Below, piece after piece: positions 1 to 12,685 of a stretch of DNA of 64,000 bases. A program made the position numbers and the translations under genes. Below the pieces are notes generated by a model. It searched no databases. It had not been told where the DNA came from and saw only the letters and a list, made by a program, of their open reading frames with translations. The stretch is from contig CM035808.1 of assembly GCA_020466095.1 (NCBI GenBank), positions 7,671,133 through 7,735,132 of the forward strand, in the 5' to 3' direction. Each line of letters begins with the position of its first letter. Position 1 is the first letter of the stretch. The DNA is from Chlorops oryzae (Eukaryota > Arthropoda > Insecta > Diptera > Chloropidae).

Positions 1-2436
1 TAAAATTTTAATATTTCCACGGGTAGGGAAAATGCAAAAAGTGCTTCAAATAGGGGGAAAGCGTGGAATTTTCCAGGAATTTTCTCCATGGGATTTTTCT
101 TTAGGATCTGAGGAACCATTTAGAAAAAAAAAAAATTCAAAAACCCTGTAGGAAATGTCATTTTGAGACAGTTAAACCCGAAAAGGAAACTTTATTCAAA
201 AACATATAACGGCTTTATTTTCCCGCCAAAATGAAAATTCCAAAAAAAACTTCAAAAAATAACAAAAAAACCAAAATTTTCAAAACCCGAAAATTCCCAG
301 TAGTTTCCGAGATATAAGCATTTGAAATTTTGGCATCCACCTTCTTTTTTCCTGTTCGCCTAGTGAATCAGACGAATTTTTTGGAATTGAAATCCGCATT
401 TCTTTGGCATATGATTTTCTCGATAACTAAAGTCTTTTTTGAAACTTCGGCGGTAAGTATGCATTCTTTTGATCCTCCATCACACTTTGCAATGAATAAA
501 ATTTTAATATTTCCACGGGTAGGGAAAATGCAAAAAGTGCTTCAAATAGGGGGAAAGCTTGGAATTTTCCAGGAATTTTCTCCATGGGATTTTTTCTTTA
601 GGATCTGAGGAACCATTTAGAAAAAAAAAATTTCAAAAACCCTGTAGGAAATGTCATTTTGAGACAGTTAAACCCGAAAAAGAAACTTTATTCAAAAACA
701 TATAACGGCTTTATTTTCCCGCCAAAATGAAAATTCCAAAAAAACTTCAAAAAATAACAAAAAAAAACCAAAATTTTCAAAACCCGAAAATTCCCAGTAG
801 TTTCCGAGATATAAGCATTTGAAATTTTGGCATCCACCTTCTGTTTTTCCTGTTCGCCTAGTGAATCAGACGAATTTTTTGGAATTGAAATCCGCATTTC
901 TTTGGCATATGATTTTCTCGATAACTAATGTCTTTTTTGAAACTTCGGCGGTAAGTATGCATTCTTTTGATCCTCCATCACACTTTGCAATGAATAAAAT
1001 TTTAATATTTCCACGGGTAGGGAAAATGCAAAAAGTGCTTCAAATAGGGGGAAAGCGTGGAATTTTCCAGGAATTTTCTCCATGGGATTTTTCTTTAGGA
1101 TCTGAGGAACCATTTAGAAAAAAAAAAATTCAAAAACCCTGTAGGAAATGTCATTTTGAGACAGTTAAACCCGAAAAGGAAACTTTATTCAAAAACATAT
1201 AACGGCTTTATTTTCCCGCCAAAATGAAAATTCCAAAAAAACTTCAAAAAATAACAAAAAAACCAAAATTTTCAAAACCCGAAAATTCCCAGTAGTTTCC
1301 GAGATATAAGCATTTGAAATTTTGGCATCCACCTTCTGTTTTTCCTGTTCGCCTAGTGAATCAGACGAATTTTTTGGAATTGAAATCCGCATTTCTTTGG
1401 CATATGATTTTCTCGATAACTAAAGTCTTTTTTGAAACTTCGGCGGTAAGTATGCATTCTTTTGATCCTCCATCACACTTTGCAATGAATAAAATTTTAA
1501 TATTTCCACGGGTAGGGAAAATGCAAAAAGTGCTTCAAATAGGGGGAAAGCTGGAATTTTCCAGGAATTTTCTCCATGGGATTTTTCTTTAGGATCTGAG
1601 GAACCATTTAGAAAAAAAAAAATTTCAAAAACCCTGTAGGAAATGTCATTTTGAGACAGTTAAACCCGAAAAAAACTTTATTCAAAAACATATAACGGCT
1701 TTATTTTCCCGCCAAAATGAAAATTCCAAAAAAACTTCAAAAAATAACAAAAAAACCAAAATTTTCAAAACCCGAAAATTCCCAGTAGTTTCCGAGATAT
1801 AAGCATTTGAAATTTTGGAATCCACCTTCTGTTTTTCCTGTTCGCCTAGTGAATCAGACGAATTTTTTGGAATTGAAATCCGCATTTCTTTGGCATATGA
1901 TTTTCTCGATAACTAAAGTCTTTTTTGAAACTTCGGCGGTAAGTATGCATTCTTTTGATCCTCCATCACACTTTGCAATGAATAAAATTTTAATATTTCC
2001 ACGGGTAGGGAAAATGCAAAAAGTGCTTCAAATAGGGGGAAAGCGTGGAATTTTCCAGGAATTTTCTCCATGGGAATTTTCTTTAGGATCTGAGGAACCA
2101 TTTAGAAAAAAAAAATTTTCAAAAACCCTGTAGGAAATGTCATTTTGAGACAGTTAAACCCGAAAAAGAAACTTTATTCAAAAACATATAACGGCTTTAT
2201 TTTCCCGCCAAAATGAAAATTCCAAAATAACTTCAAAAAATAACAAAAAAACCAAAATTTTCAAAACCCGAAAATTCCCAGTAGTTTCCGAGATATAAGC
2301 ATTTGAAATTTTGGCATCCACCTTCTGTTTTTCCTGATCGCCTAGTGAATCAGACAAATTTTGGTATTGAAATCCACATTTCTCGGTCATCGCTTTTTCT
2401 CGAAGGCTAAAATTTTTTTTTCGAGAACTTCGTCGC
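1..2436 (+). repeat. Left tandem array, ~495-bp satellite units
   Basis: The same 493-498-base unit recurs about 4.9 times; the anchor ATTTCCACGGGTAGGG appears near 15, 511, 1008, 1504 and 1997. Copies are nearly identical apart from one- to three-base changes in A runs. The array is cut by the left window edge, so its true length is unknown. All units are of one subtype, with a GATCCTCCATCACACTTTG segment and AGTAGTTTCCGAGATATAAG. Confidence 0.93.
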
Positions 2437-3842
2437 TAAGTATGCTATCTCAAATCTAAATGTTTTCCCCCATTCGAAACATCTTTTGTATTTTGAAATC
2501 TTATAAATGTAATGACTTCTGCTCAAAGAACTTCAAAATTCTTGTTTTAATTTGTATTCACTTTCCGTTTTTGCAGTTTCTGTTATAAAACTCTTTGCAA
2601 AAGAAATAGATGAAAGACTTAAGACGAGAACGCGGAAACAGCTTATCAAAAGTTTGTGTATTCACTAAGCATAGTTCAGACCCCAACCGATATAGCGAAT
2701 ACACAAACCTTGGCCGTGGCATATTTCATACACAAACTAGTTTAGCCAAGACTCGAAATTTTGTGTCTTAGCTAGACACATTCGTTTTGGTGCGGGTCTG
2801 CTCTATGCCAGTTGGTGTCTGAACTGTGTTCTACGTCACGAATATCTGATAGAGGACTTTGAGTGGGCGTAGCACAAGAAGTAGGCGTGGCAGCGTCACG
2901 AAGTAAAACTTTTCCGACTTTGGGGAAAAATATTAAGCTATTTTTAGAATATGGGTCCCATGGGTTCAAAATTGTGGATTTAAAAAAAAACCGTTTTCTG
3001 TTTGAGGGGGTTGGGTGGTTCGATTTGAAAAATTTTTTGGGAATCTCTTAGATCTAGAGATAGAAACGTCCATGCCAAATTTCAAAGCCCTAGGGCAACT
3101 CCTTCTATGATATACCAAAAAATGTATGGAGCTCAAGCGCTTAACCTCCATACATTTCTTAGGAAATCATAGAAGGAGTTGCCCTAGGGTTTTGAAATTT
3201 GGCATGGACGTTTCTATCTCTAGATCTAAGAGATTCCTAAAAAAAATTTCCAAATCGATCTACCCCAACCCCCTCAAACAGAAAACGGGTTTTTCTAAAA
3301 TCCACAATTTTGAACCCACGGTCCTCAAATTCTGAACATAGCATAATGTTGAGCCCCAGAGTTGGAAAAGTTTAACTTCGTAACGCTGCCACGCCTCCTT
3401 TTTGTGCTAAGCCCACTCAAAGTCCGATATCAGACATTCGTGACGTAAGAAGAGAGTTCAGACACCAACTGACATAGCGCAGACCCGCACCAAAACAAAT
3501 GTGGCTAGCTAAGACACGAAATTTTGAGTCTTGGCTAAACTAGTTTGTGTATGAAATATGACACGGCCAAGGTTTGTGTATTCGCTATGCCGGTTGTGGT
3601 CTGAACTATGATTAGTGAATACACAAACTTTTGATAAGCTGTTTCCGCGTTCTCGTCTTAAGTCTTTCATCTATTTCTTTTGCAAAGAGTTTTATAACAG
3701 AAACTGCAAAAACGGAAAGTGAATACAAATTAAAACAAGAATTTTGAAGTTCTTTGAGCAGAAGTCATTACATTTATAAGATTTCAAAATACAAAAGATG
3801 TTTCGAATGGGGAAAAACATTTAGATTTGAGATAGCATACTT
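2437..3842. repeat. Central palindrome: two ~700-bp inverted arms around a 13-bp loop
   Basis: The left arm (2437-3131) and right arm (3145-3842) are near-perfect reverse complements meeting at TGTATGGAG / CTCCATACA. The inner part contains GGCATGGACGTTTCTATC and a C-rich CCCCAACCCCCTC tract, and it is homologous to a module repeated twice near 19.0-19.7 kb. No ORF in it looks coding. If made single-stranded it would form a very stable hairpin. Confidence 0.9.
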
Positions 3843-6800
3843 AGCGACGAAGTTCTCGAAAAAAAAATTTTAGCCTTCGAGAAAAAGCGATGACCGAGAA
3901 ATGTGGATTTCAATACCAAAATTTGTCTGATTCACTAGGCGAACAGGAAAAACAGAAGGTGGATGCCAAAATTTCAAATGCTTATATCTCGGAAACTACT
4001 GGGAATTTTCGGGTTTTGAAAATTTTGGTTTTTTTGTAATTTTTTTGAAGTTATTTTGGAATTTTCATTTTGGCGGGAAAATAAAGCCGTTATATGTTTT
4101 TGAATAAAGTTTCTTTTTCGGGTTTAACTGTCTCAAAATGACATTTCCTACAGGGTTTTTGAAAATTTTTTTTTTCTAAATGGTTCCTCAGATCCTAAAG
4201 AAAATTCCCATGGAGAAAATTCCTGGAAAATTCCACGCTTTCCCCCTATTTGAAGCACTTTTTGCATTTTCCCTACCCGTGGAAATATTAAAATTTTATT
4301 CATTGCAAAGTGTGATGGAGGATCAAAAGAATGCATACTTACCGCCGAAGTTCTCGAAAAAAAATTCTAGCCTTCGAGAAAAAATGATGCCCGAGAAATG
4401 CAGTTTTCAGCTCAAAAATTCGTCTGATTCACCAGGCGAACAGAAAAAACAGAAGGTGGATGCCAAAATTTGAAATGCTTATATCTCGGAAATTACTGGG
4501 AATTTTCGGGTTTTGAAAATTTTGGTATTTTTGTTATTTTTTGAAGTTTTTTTGGAATTTTCATTTTGGCGGGAAAATAAAGCCGTTATATGTTTTTGAA
4601 TAAAGTTTTGTTTTTTGGGTTTAAATGTCTCAAAATGACATTTCCTACAGGGTTTTTGAAAAAAAAAATTTTCTAAATGGTTCCTCAGATCCTAAAGAAA
4701 ATTCCCATGGAGAAAATTCCTGGAAAACTCCACGCTTTCCCCCTATTTGAAGCACTTTTTGCATTTTCCTTACCCGTGGAAATATTAAAATTTTATTCAA
4801 TGCAAAGTGTGATGGAGGATCAAAAGAATGCATACTTACCGCCGAAGTTCTCGAAAAAAAATTCTAGCCTTCGAGAAAAAATGATGCCCGAGAAATGCAG
4901 TTTTCAGCTCAAAAATTCGTCTGATTCACCAGGCGAACAGAAAAAACAGAAGGTGGATGCCAAAATTTGAAATGCTTATATCTCGGAAATTACTGGGAAT
5001 TTTCGGGTTTTGAAAATTTTGGTTTTTTTGTTATTTTTTGAAGTTTTTTTGGAATTTTCATTTTGGCGGGAAAATAAAGCCGTTATATGTTTTTGAATAA
5101 AGTTTGTTTTTTCGGGTTTAACTGTCTCAAAATGACATTTCCTACAGGGTTTTTGAAAATTTTTTTTTCTAAATGGTTCCGCAGATGCTAAAAAAAATTC
5201 CCATGGATAAAATTCCTGGAAAATTCCACGCTTTCCCCCTATTTGAAGCACTTTTTGCTTTTTCCTTACCCGTGGAAATATTTTTAATTTAATCATTGCA
5301 AAGTGTGCTGCAGGCTCAAACGGAAGCATACTTACCATTGAAGTTCTCTAAAAAAAAAATCTAGCCTTCGAGAAAAAATGATGCCCAAGAAATGCGGTTT
5401 TCAGCTCAAAAATTCGTCTGATTCACCAGGCGAACAGAAAAAACAGAAGGTGGATGCCAAAATTTGAAATGCTTATATCTCGGAAATTACTGGGAATTTT
5501 CGGGTTTTGAAAATTTTGGTTTTTTTGTTATTTTTTGAAGTTTTTTTGGAATTTTCATTTTGGCGGGAAAATAAAGCCGTTATATGTTTTTTGAATAAAG
5601 TTTGTTTTTCGGGTTTAACTGTCTCAAAATGACATTTCCTACAGGGTTTTTGAAAATTTTTTTTTCTAAATGGTTCCGCAGATGCTAAAAAAAATTCCCA
5701 TGGATAAAATTCCTGGAAAATTCCACGCTTTCCCCCTATTTGAAGCACTTTTTGCATTTTCCTTACCCGTGGAAATATTTTAAATTTAATCATTGCAAAG
5801 TGTGCTGCAGGCTCAAACGGAAGCATACTTACCATTGAAGTTCTCTAAAAAAAAATCTAGCCTTCGAGAAAAAATGATGCCCAAGAAATGCGGTTTTCAG
5901 CTCAAAAATTCGTCTGATTCACCAGGCGAACAGAAAAAACAGAAGGTGGATGCCAAAATTTGAAATGCTTATATCTCGGAAATTACTGGGAATTTTCGGG
6001 TTTTGAAAATTTTGGTTTTTTTTGTTATTTTTTGAAGTTTTTTTGGAATTTTCATTTTGGCGGGAAAATAAAGCCGTTATATGTTTTTGAATAAAGTTTT
6101 TTTTTCGGGTTTAACTGTCTCAAAATGACATTTCCTACAGGGTTTTTGAAAATTTTTTTTTCTAAATGGTTCCGCAGATGCTAAAAAAATTCCCATGGAT
6201 AAAATTCCTGGAAAATTCCACGCTTTCCCCCTATTTGAAGCACTTTTTGCATTTTCCTTACCCGTGGAAATATTTTAAATTTAATCATTGCAAAGTGTGC
6301 TGCAGGCTCAAACGGAAGCATACTTACCATTGAAGTTCTCTAAAAAAAAATCTAGCCTTCGAGAAAAAATGATGCCCAAGAAATGCGGTTTTCAGCTCAA
6401 AAATTCGTCTGATTCACCAGGCGAACAGAAAAAACAGAAGGTGGATGCCAAAATTTGAAATGCTTATATCTCGGAAATTACTGGGAATTTTCGGGTTTTT
6501 GAAAATTTTGGTTTTTTTGTTATTTTTTGAAGTTTTTTTGGAATTTTCATTTTGGCGGGAAAATAAAGCCGTTATATGTTTTTGAATAAAGTTTTTTTTT
6601 CGGGTTTAACTGTCTCAAAATGACATTTCCTACAGGGTTTTTGAAAATTTTTTTTTCTAAATGGTTCCGCAGATGCTAAAAAAAATTCCCATGGATAAAA
6701 TTCCTGGAAAATTCCACGCTTTCCCCCTATTTGAAGCACTTTTTGCATTTTCCTTACCCGTGGAAATATTTAAATTTAATCATTGCAAAGTGTGCTGCAG

Positions 6801-9800
6801 GCTCAAACGGAAGCATACTTACCATTGAAGTTCTCTAAAAAAAAATCTAGCCTTCGAGAAAAAATGATGCCCAAGAAATGCGGTTTTCAGCTCAAAAATT
6901 CGTCTGATTCACCAGGCGAACAGAAAAAACAGAAGGTGGATGCCAAAATTTGAAATGCTTATATCTCGGAAATTACTGGGAATTTTCGGGTTTTGAAAAT
7001 TTTGGTATTTTTGTTATTTTTTGAAGTTTTTTTGGAATTTTCATTTTGGCGGGAAAATAAAGCCGTTATATGTTTTTGAATAAAGTTTTGTTTTTTGGGT
7101 TTAAATGTCTCAAAATGACATTTCCTACAGGGTTTTTGAAAAAAAAAATTTTCTAAATGGTTCCTCAGATCCTAAAGAAAATTCCCATGGAGAAAATTCC
7201 TGGAAAATTCCACGCTTTCCCCCTATTTGAAGCACTTTTTGCATTTTCCTTACCCGTGGAAATATTTTTAATTTAATCATTGCAAAGTGTGCTGCAGGCT
7301 CAAACGGAAGCATACTTACCATTGAAGTTCTCTAAAAAAAAATCTAGCCTTCGAGAAAAAATGATGCCCAAGAAATGCGGTTTTCAGCTCAAAAATTCGT
7401 CTGATTCACCAGGCGAACAGAAAAAACAGAAGGTGGATGCCAAAATTTGAAATGCTTATATCTCGGAAATTACTGGGAATTTTCGGGTTTTGAAAATTTT
7501 GGTTTTTTTGTTATTTTTTGAAGTTTTTTTGGAATTTTCATTTTGGCGGGAAAATAAAGCCGTTATATGTTTTTGAATAAAGTTTTGTTTTTCGGGTTTA
7601 ACTGTCTCAAAATGACATTTCCTACAGGGTTTTTGAAAATTTTTTTTTCTAAATGGTTCCGCAGATGCTAAAAAAAATTCCCATGGATAAAATTCCTGGA
7701 AAATTCCACGCTTTCCCCCTATTTGAAGCACTTTTTGCATTTTCCTTACCCGTGGAAATATTTTTAATTTAATCATTGCAAAGTGTGCTGCAGGCTCAAA
7801 CGGAAGCATACTTACCATTGAAGTTCTCTAAAAAAAAATCTAGCCTTCGAGAAAAAATGATGCCCAAGAAATGCGGTTTTCAGCTCAAAAATTCGTCTGA
7901 TTCACCAGGCGAACAGAAAAAACAGAAGGTGGATGCCAAAATTTGAAATGCTTATATCTCGGAAATTACTGGGAATTTTCGGGTTTTGAAAATTTTGGTT
8001 TTTTTTGTTATTTTTTGAAGTTTTTTTGGAATTTTCATTTTGGCGGGAAAATAAAGCCGTTATATGTTTTTGAATAAAGTTTGTTTTTCGGGTTTAACTG
8101 TCTCAAAATGACATTTCCTACAGGGTTTTTGAAAATTTTTTTTTCTAAATGGTTCCGCAGATGCTAAAAAAAATTCCCATGGATAAAATTCCTGGAAAAT
8201 TCCACGCTTTCCCCCTATTTGAAGCACTTTTTGCATTTTCCTTACCCGTGGAAATATTTTAAATTTAATCATTGCAAAGTGTGCTGCAGGCTCAAACGGA
8301 AGCATACTTACCATTGAAGTTCTCTAAAAAAAAATCTAGCCTTCGAGAAAAAAATGATGCCCAAGAAATGCGGTTTTCAGCTCAAAAATTCGTCTGATTC
8401 ACCAGGCGAACAGAAAAAACAGAAGGTGGATGCCAAAATTTGAAATGCTTATATCTCGGAAATTACTGGGAATTTTCGGGTTTTGAAAATTTTGGTTTTT
8501 TTGTTATTTTTTGAAGTTTTTTTGGAATTTTCATTTTGGCGGGAAAATAAAGCCGTTATATGTTTTTGAATAAAGTTTGTTTTTTCGGGTTTAACTGTCT
8601 CAAAATGACATTTCCTACAGGGTTTTTGAAAATTTTTTTTTCTAAATGGTTCCGCAGATGCTAAAAAAAATTCCCATGGATAAAATTCCTGGAAAATTCC
8701 ACGCTTTCCCCCTATTTGAAGCACTTTTTGCATTTTCCTTACCCGTGGAAATATTTTTAAATTTAATCATTGCAAAGTGTGCTGCAGGCTCAAACGGAAG
8801 CATACTTACCATTGAAGTTCTCTAAAAAAAAATCTAGCCTTCGAGAAAAAATGATGCCCAAGAAATGCGGTTTTCAGCTCAAAAATTCGTCTGATTCACC
8901 AGGCGAACAGAAAAAACAGAAGGTGGATGCCAAAATTTGAAATGCTTATATCTCGGAAATTACTGGGAATTTTCGGGTTTTGAAAATTTTGGTTTTTTTT
9001 GTTATTTTTTGAAGTTTTTTTGGAATTTTCATTTTGGCGGGAAAATAAAGCCGTTATATGTTTTTGAATAAAGTTTTCTTTTTCGGGTTTAACTGTCTCA
9101 AAATGACATTTCCTACAGGGTTTTTGAAAATTTTTTTTTCTAAATGGTTCCGCAGATGCTAAAAAAAATTCCCATGGATAAAATTCCTGGAAAATTCCAC
9201 GCTTTCCCCCTATTTGAAGCACTTTTTGCATTTTCCTTACCCGTGGAAATATTTTTAAATTTAATCATTGCAAAGTGTGCTGCAGGCTCAAACGGAAGCA
9301 TACTTACCATTGAAGTTCTCTAAAAAAAAATCTAGCCTTCGAGAAAAAATGATGCCCAAGAAATGCGGTTTTCAGCTCAAAAATTCGTCTGATTCACCAG
9401 GCGAACAGAAAAAACAGAAGGTGGATGCCAAAATTTGAAATGCTTATATCTCGGAAATTACTGGGAATTTTCGGGTTTTGAAAATTTTGGTTTTTTTGTT
9501 ATTTTTTGAAGTTTTTTTGGAATTTTCATTTTGGCGGGAAAATAAAGCCGTTATATGTTTTTGAATAAAGTTTCTTTTTCGGGTTTAACTGTCTCAAAAT
9601 GACATTTCCTACAGGGTTTTTGAAAATTTTTTTTCTAAATGGTTCCGCAGATGCTAAAAAAAATTCCCATGGATAAAATTCCTGGAAAATTCCACGCTTT
9701 CCCCCTATTTGAAGCACTTTTTGCATTTTCCTTACCCGTGGAAATATTTTTAATTTAATCATTGCAAAGTGTGCTGCAGGCTCAAACGGAAGCATACTTA

Positions 9801-11990
9801 CCATTGAAGTTCTCTAAAAAAAAATCTAGCCTTCGAGAAAAAATGATGCCCAAGAAATGCGGTTTTCAGCTCAAAAATTCGTCTGATTCACCAGGCGAAC
9901 AGAAAAAACAGAAGGTGGATGCCAAAATTTGAAATGCTTATATCTCGGAAATTACTGGGAATTTTCGGGTTTTGAAAATTTTGGTTTTTTTGTTATTTTT
10001 TGAAGTTTTTTTGGAATTTTCATTTTGGCGGGAAAATAAAGCCGTTATATGTTTTTGAATAAAGTTTTGTTTTTCGGGTTTAACTGTCTCAAAATGACAT
10101 TTCCTACAGGGTTTTTGAAAATTTTTTTTTCTAAATGGTTCCGCAGATGCTAAAAAAAATTCCCATGGATAAAATTCCTGGAAAATTCCACGCTTTCCCC
10201 CTATTTGAAGCACTTTTTGCATTTTCCTTACCCGTGGAAATATTTTATAATTTAATCATTGCAAAGTGTGCTGCAGGCTCAAACGGAAGCATACTTACCA
10301 TTGAAGTTCTCTAAAAAAAAATCTAGCCTTCGAGAAAAAATGATGCCCAAGAAATGCGGTTTTCAGCTCAAAAATTCGTCTGATTCACCAGGCGAACAGA
10401 AAAAACAGAAGGTGGATGCCAAAATTTGAAATGCTTATATCTCGGAAATTACTGGGAATTTTCGGGTTTTGAAAATTTTGGTTTTTTTGTTATTTTTTGA
10501 AGTTTTTTTGGAATTTTCATTTTGGCGGGAAAATAAAGCCGTTATATGTTTTTGAATAAAGTTTGTTTTTCGGGTTTAACTGTCTCAAAATGACATTTCC
10601 TACAGGGTTTTTGAAAATTTTTTTTTCTAAATGGTTCCGCAGATGCTAAAAAAAATTCCCATGGATAAAATTCCTGGAAAATTCCACGCTTTCCCCCTAT
10701 TTGAAGCACTTTTTGCATTTTCCTTACCCGTGGAAATATTTTAAATTTAATCATTGCAAAGTGTGCTGCAGGCTCAAACGGAAGCATACTTACCATTGAA
10801 GTTCTCTAAAAAAAAATCTAGCCTTCGAGAAAAAATGATGCCCAAGAAATGCGGTTTTCAGCTCAAAAATTCGTCTGATTCACCAGGCGAACAGAAAAAA
10901 CAGAAGGTGGATGCCAAAATTTGAAATGCTTATATCTCGGAAATTACTGGGAATTTTCGGGTTTTGAAAATTTTGGTTTTTTTGTTATTTTTTGAAGTTT
11001 TTTTTGGAATTTTCATTTTGGCGGGAAAATAAAGCCGTTATATGTTTTTGAATAAAGTTTGCTTTTTCGGGTTTAACTGTCTCAAAATGACATTTCCTAC
11101 AGGGTTTTTGAAAATTTTTTTTCTAAATGGTTCCGCAGATGCTAAAAAAAATTCCCATGGATAAAATTCCTGGAAAATTCCACGCTTTTCCCCCTATTTG
11201 AAGCACTTTTTGCATTTTCCTTACCCGTGGAAATATTTTAAATTTAATCATTGCAAAGTGTGCTGCAGGCTCAAACGGAAGCATACTTACCATTGAAGTT
11301 CTCTAAAAAAAAAATCTAGCCTTCGAGAAAAAATGATGCCCAAGAAATGCGGTTTTCAGCTCAAAAATTCGTCTGATTCACCAGGCGAACAGAAAAAACA
11401 GAAGGTGGATGCCAAAATTTGAAATGCTTATATCTCGGAAATTACTGGGAATTTTCGGGTTTTGAAAATTTTGGTTTTTTTTGTTATTTTTTGAAGTTTT
11501 TTTGGAATTTTCATTTTGGCGGGAAAATAAAGCCGTTATATGTTTTTGAATAAAGTTTTTTTTTCGGGTTTAACTGTCTCAAAATGACATTTCCTACAGG
11601 GTTTTTGAAAATTTTTTTTTCTAAATGGTTCCGCAGATGCTAAAAAAAATTCCCATGGATAAAATTCCTGGAAAATTCCACGCTTTCCCCCTATTTGAAG
11701 CACTTTTTGCATTTTCCTTACCCGTGGAAATATTAAAATTTTATTCAATGCAAAGTGTGATGGAGGATCAAAAGAATGCATACTTACCGCCGAAGTTCTC
11801 GAAAAAAAATTCTAGCCTTCGAGAAAAAATGATGCCCGAGAAATGCAGTTTTCAGCTCAAAAATTCGCCTGATTCACCAGGCGAACAGAAATAACAGAAG
11901 GTGGATGCCAAAATTTCAAATGCTTATATCTCAGAAACTACTGGGGATTCTCGGGTTTTTTAAATTTTGGTTTTATTTAATTTTTTGAAG
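3843..11990 (-). repeat. Right tandem array, ~16 inverted satellite units of two subtypes
   Basis: Units of 494-499 bases recur; the anchor GCATACTTACC lies near 4332, 4830, 5327, 5825, 6320, 6813, 7310, 7809, 8306, 8802, 9299, 9799, 10291, 10787, 11283 and 11779. The first two units and the last unit end are subtype A (CTTACCGCCGAAG, as in the left array). The interior units are subtype B (CTTACCATTGAAG, with GCTGCAGGCTCAAACGGAAG). The unit around 6960-7260 carries an A-type middle inside the B block, and the unit ending near 11780 switches from B to A. The last, degenerate unit fades out after about 11950. Confidence 0.92.
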
Positions 11991-12170
11991 ATTTTTCGAA
12001 ATATTATTTTGGCGAAAAATAAAAGCCGTTACATTTAAAAAATATTGTTTATTTTATAATGCGTCCTTAGCCCACGAAAAATGTGTTTCATTATCGAAAT
12101 GTTTTAACGTGTAAATGGCCTCTAAGTATCGTATAGAAATTTGCGATATATCGTTTTTAAAAGTAGATGT
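11991..12170. other. Non-coding stretch, nothing recognised
   Basis: This is AT-rich sequence between the end of the satellite and the first MITE. I see no gene, clear repeat or RNA. Confidence 0.5.
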
Positions 12171-12532
12171 CAGTGATGCCAGATTGTGGGTTTTTCCCCA
12201 TATTGTGGGTTTTTTCACTCAAAAAACGTGACATGGGGAAAAGTATGGGTAATTTTAAATCGAAATTTATGCACTACATTTAAGGTACATTTACTACTAC
12301 AATTTTAAGTTACTTTTATTTATTTTGTTTTTTCTTGATACTTTTATCAAAATATTAAAATATTAAAATATTGCGTTTAAATCCAATGTTCAATTTTGAA
12401 ATCGGTACGCCCATATTTTCAAAAAATCATTCTGGGTTTTTTCGTGGGTTTTTATATATTTTGAAAATGGGGAAAAATGGGTTTTTTTTCCAATATATGA
12501 GGGGTTTTTATCGATAAAATCTGGCATCACTG
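12171..12532. mobile_element. hAT-like MITE, CAGTGATGCCAGATT ends
   Basis: The inverted ends CAGTGATGCCAGATT and AATCTGGCATCACTG bound 362 bases with no useful ORF. CAGTG-type ends are typical of hAT elements. Flanking 8-mers (GTAGATGT and CACTGGTA) do not match, so a target duplication is not visible. The interior contains repeated GTGGGTTTTT blocks. Confidence 0.6.
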
Positions 12533-12545
12533 CACTGGTACATGT

Positions 12546-12685
12546 TTTGATATATCGATGGTTTTTACCCATCCCTAGTTACAGCTCTAGTTCATTGTGA
12601 AAGTAAAGTGAAGACGAGAAGGACGCGTAAAAATCGTGAGCGGAAAAACACAACAAATTACATTAAAAAAATATTAACTAATTTG
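12546..12685 (+). promoter_or_regulatory. Candidate upstream promoter and non-coding first exon (H3.3)
   Basis: A DRE-like ATATCGATGG at about 12551 is followed by an initiator-like TCATTGTG near 12592. A purine-rich leader then ends in a consensus donor (TTTG|GTGAGT) at 12685/12686. The nearest downstream + strand gene is H3.3, whose coding exon has an acceptor just before its ATG at 15612. Joining the two would give a ~2.9-kb leader intron. This is inference; a transcript start map would decide it. Confidence 0.35.

Larger units (their letters stand above)
1..11990. mobile_element. Giant foldback-like palindrome with tandem-repeat arms
   Basis: The whole block is one inverted structure. 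Satellite units run in one direction from 1 to about 2436, a unique arm runs 2437-3131, a 13-base loop spans 3132-3144, and then the arm and the satellite repeat as reverse complement to about 11990. Positions x and about 6279-x mirror each other. Long inverted repeats made of tandem subrepeats are the hallmark of foldback elements (FB of Drosophila, Galileo-type P elements), but I see no transposase and the left end lies outside the window. It could equally be a satellite locus with an inversion at its centre. The ORFs within it are by-products of the repeat and I do not treat them as genes. Confidence 0.7.

Noticed and set aside
330..11900. Dozens of 60-127-codon ORFs such as those encoding MQKVLQIGGKRGIFQEF
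   Set aside because: They recur once per 495-base unit on both strands, shift frame with A-run length and have no supporting start or splice context; they are satellite by-products.
12390..12572. Small protein from the 12.2-12.5-kb region
   Set aside because: The ORF overlaps the MITE end and contains only its repeated GTGGGTTTTT block in translation.
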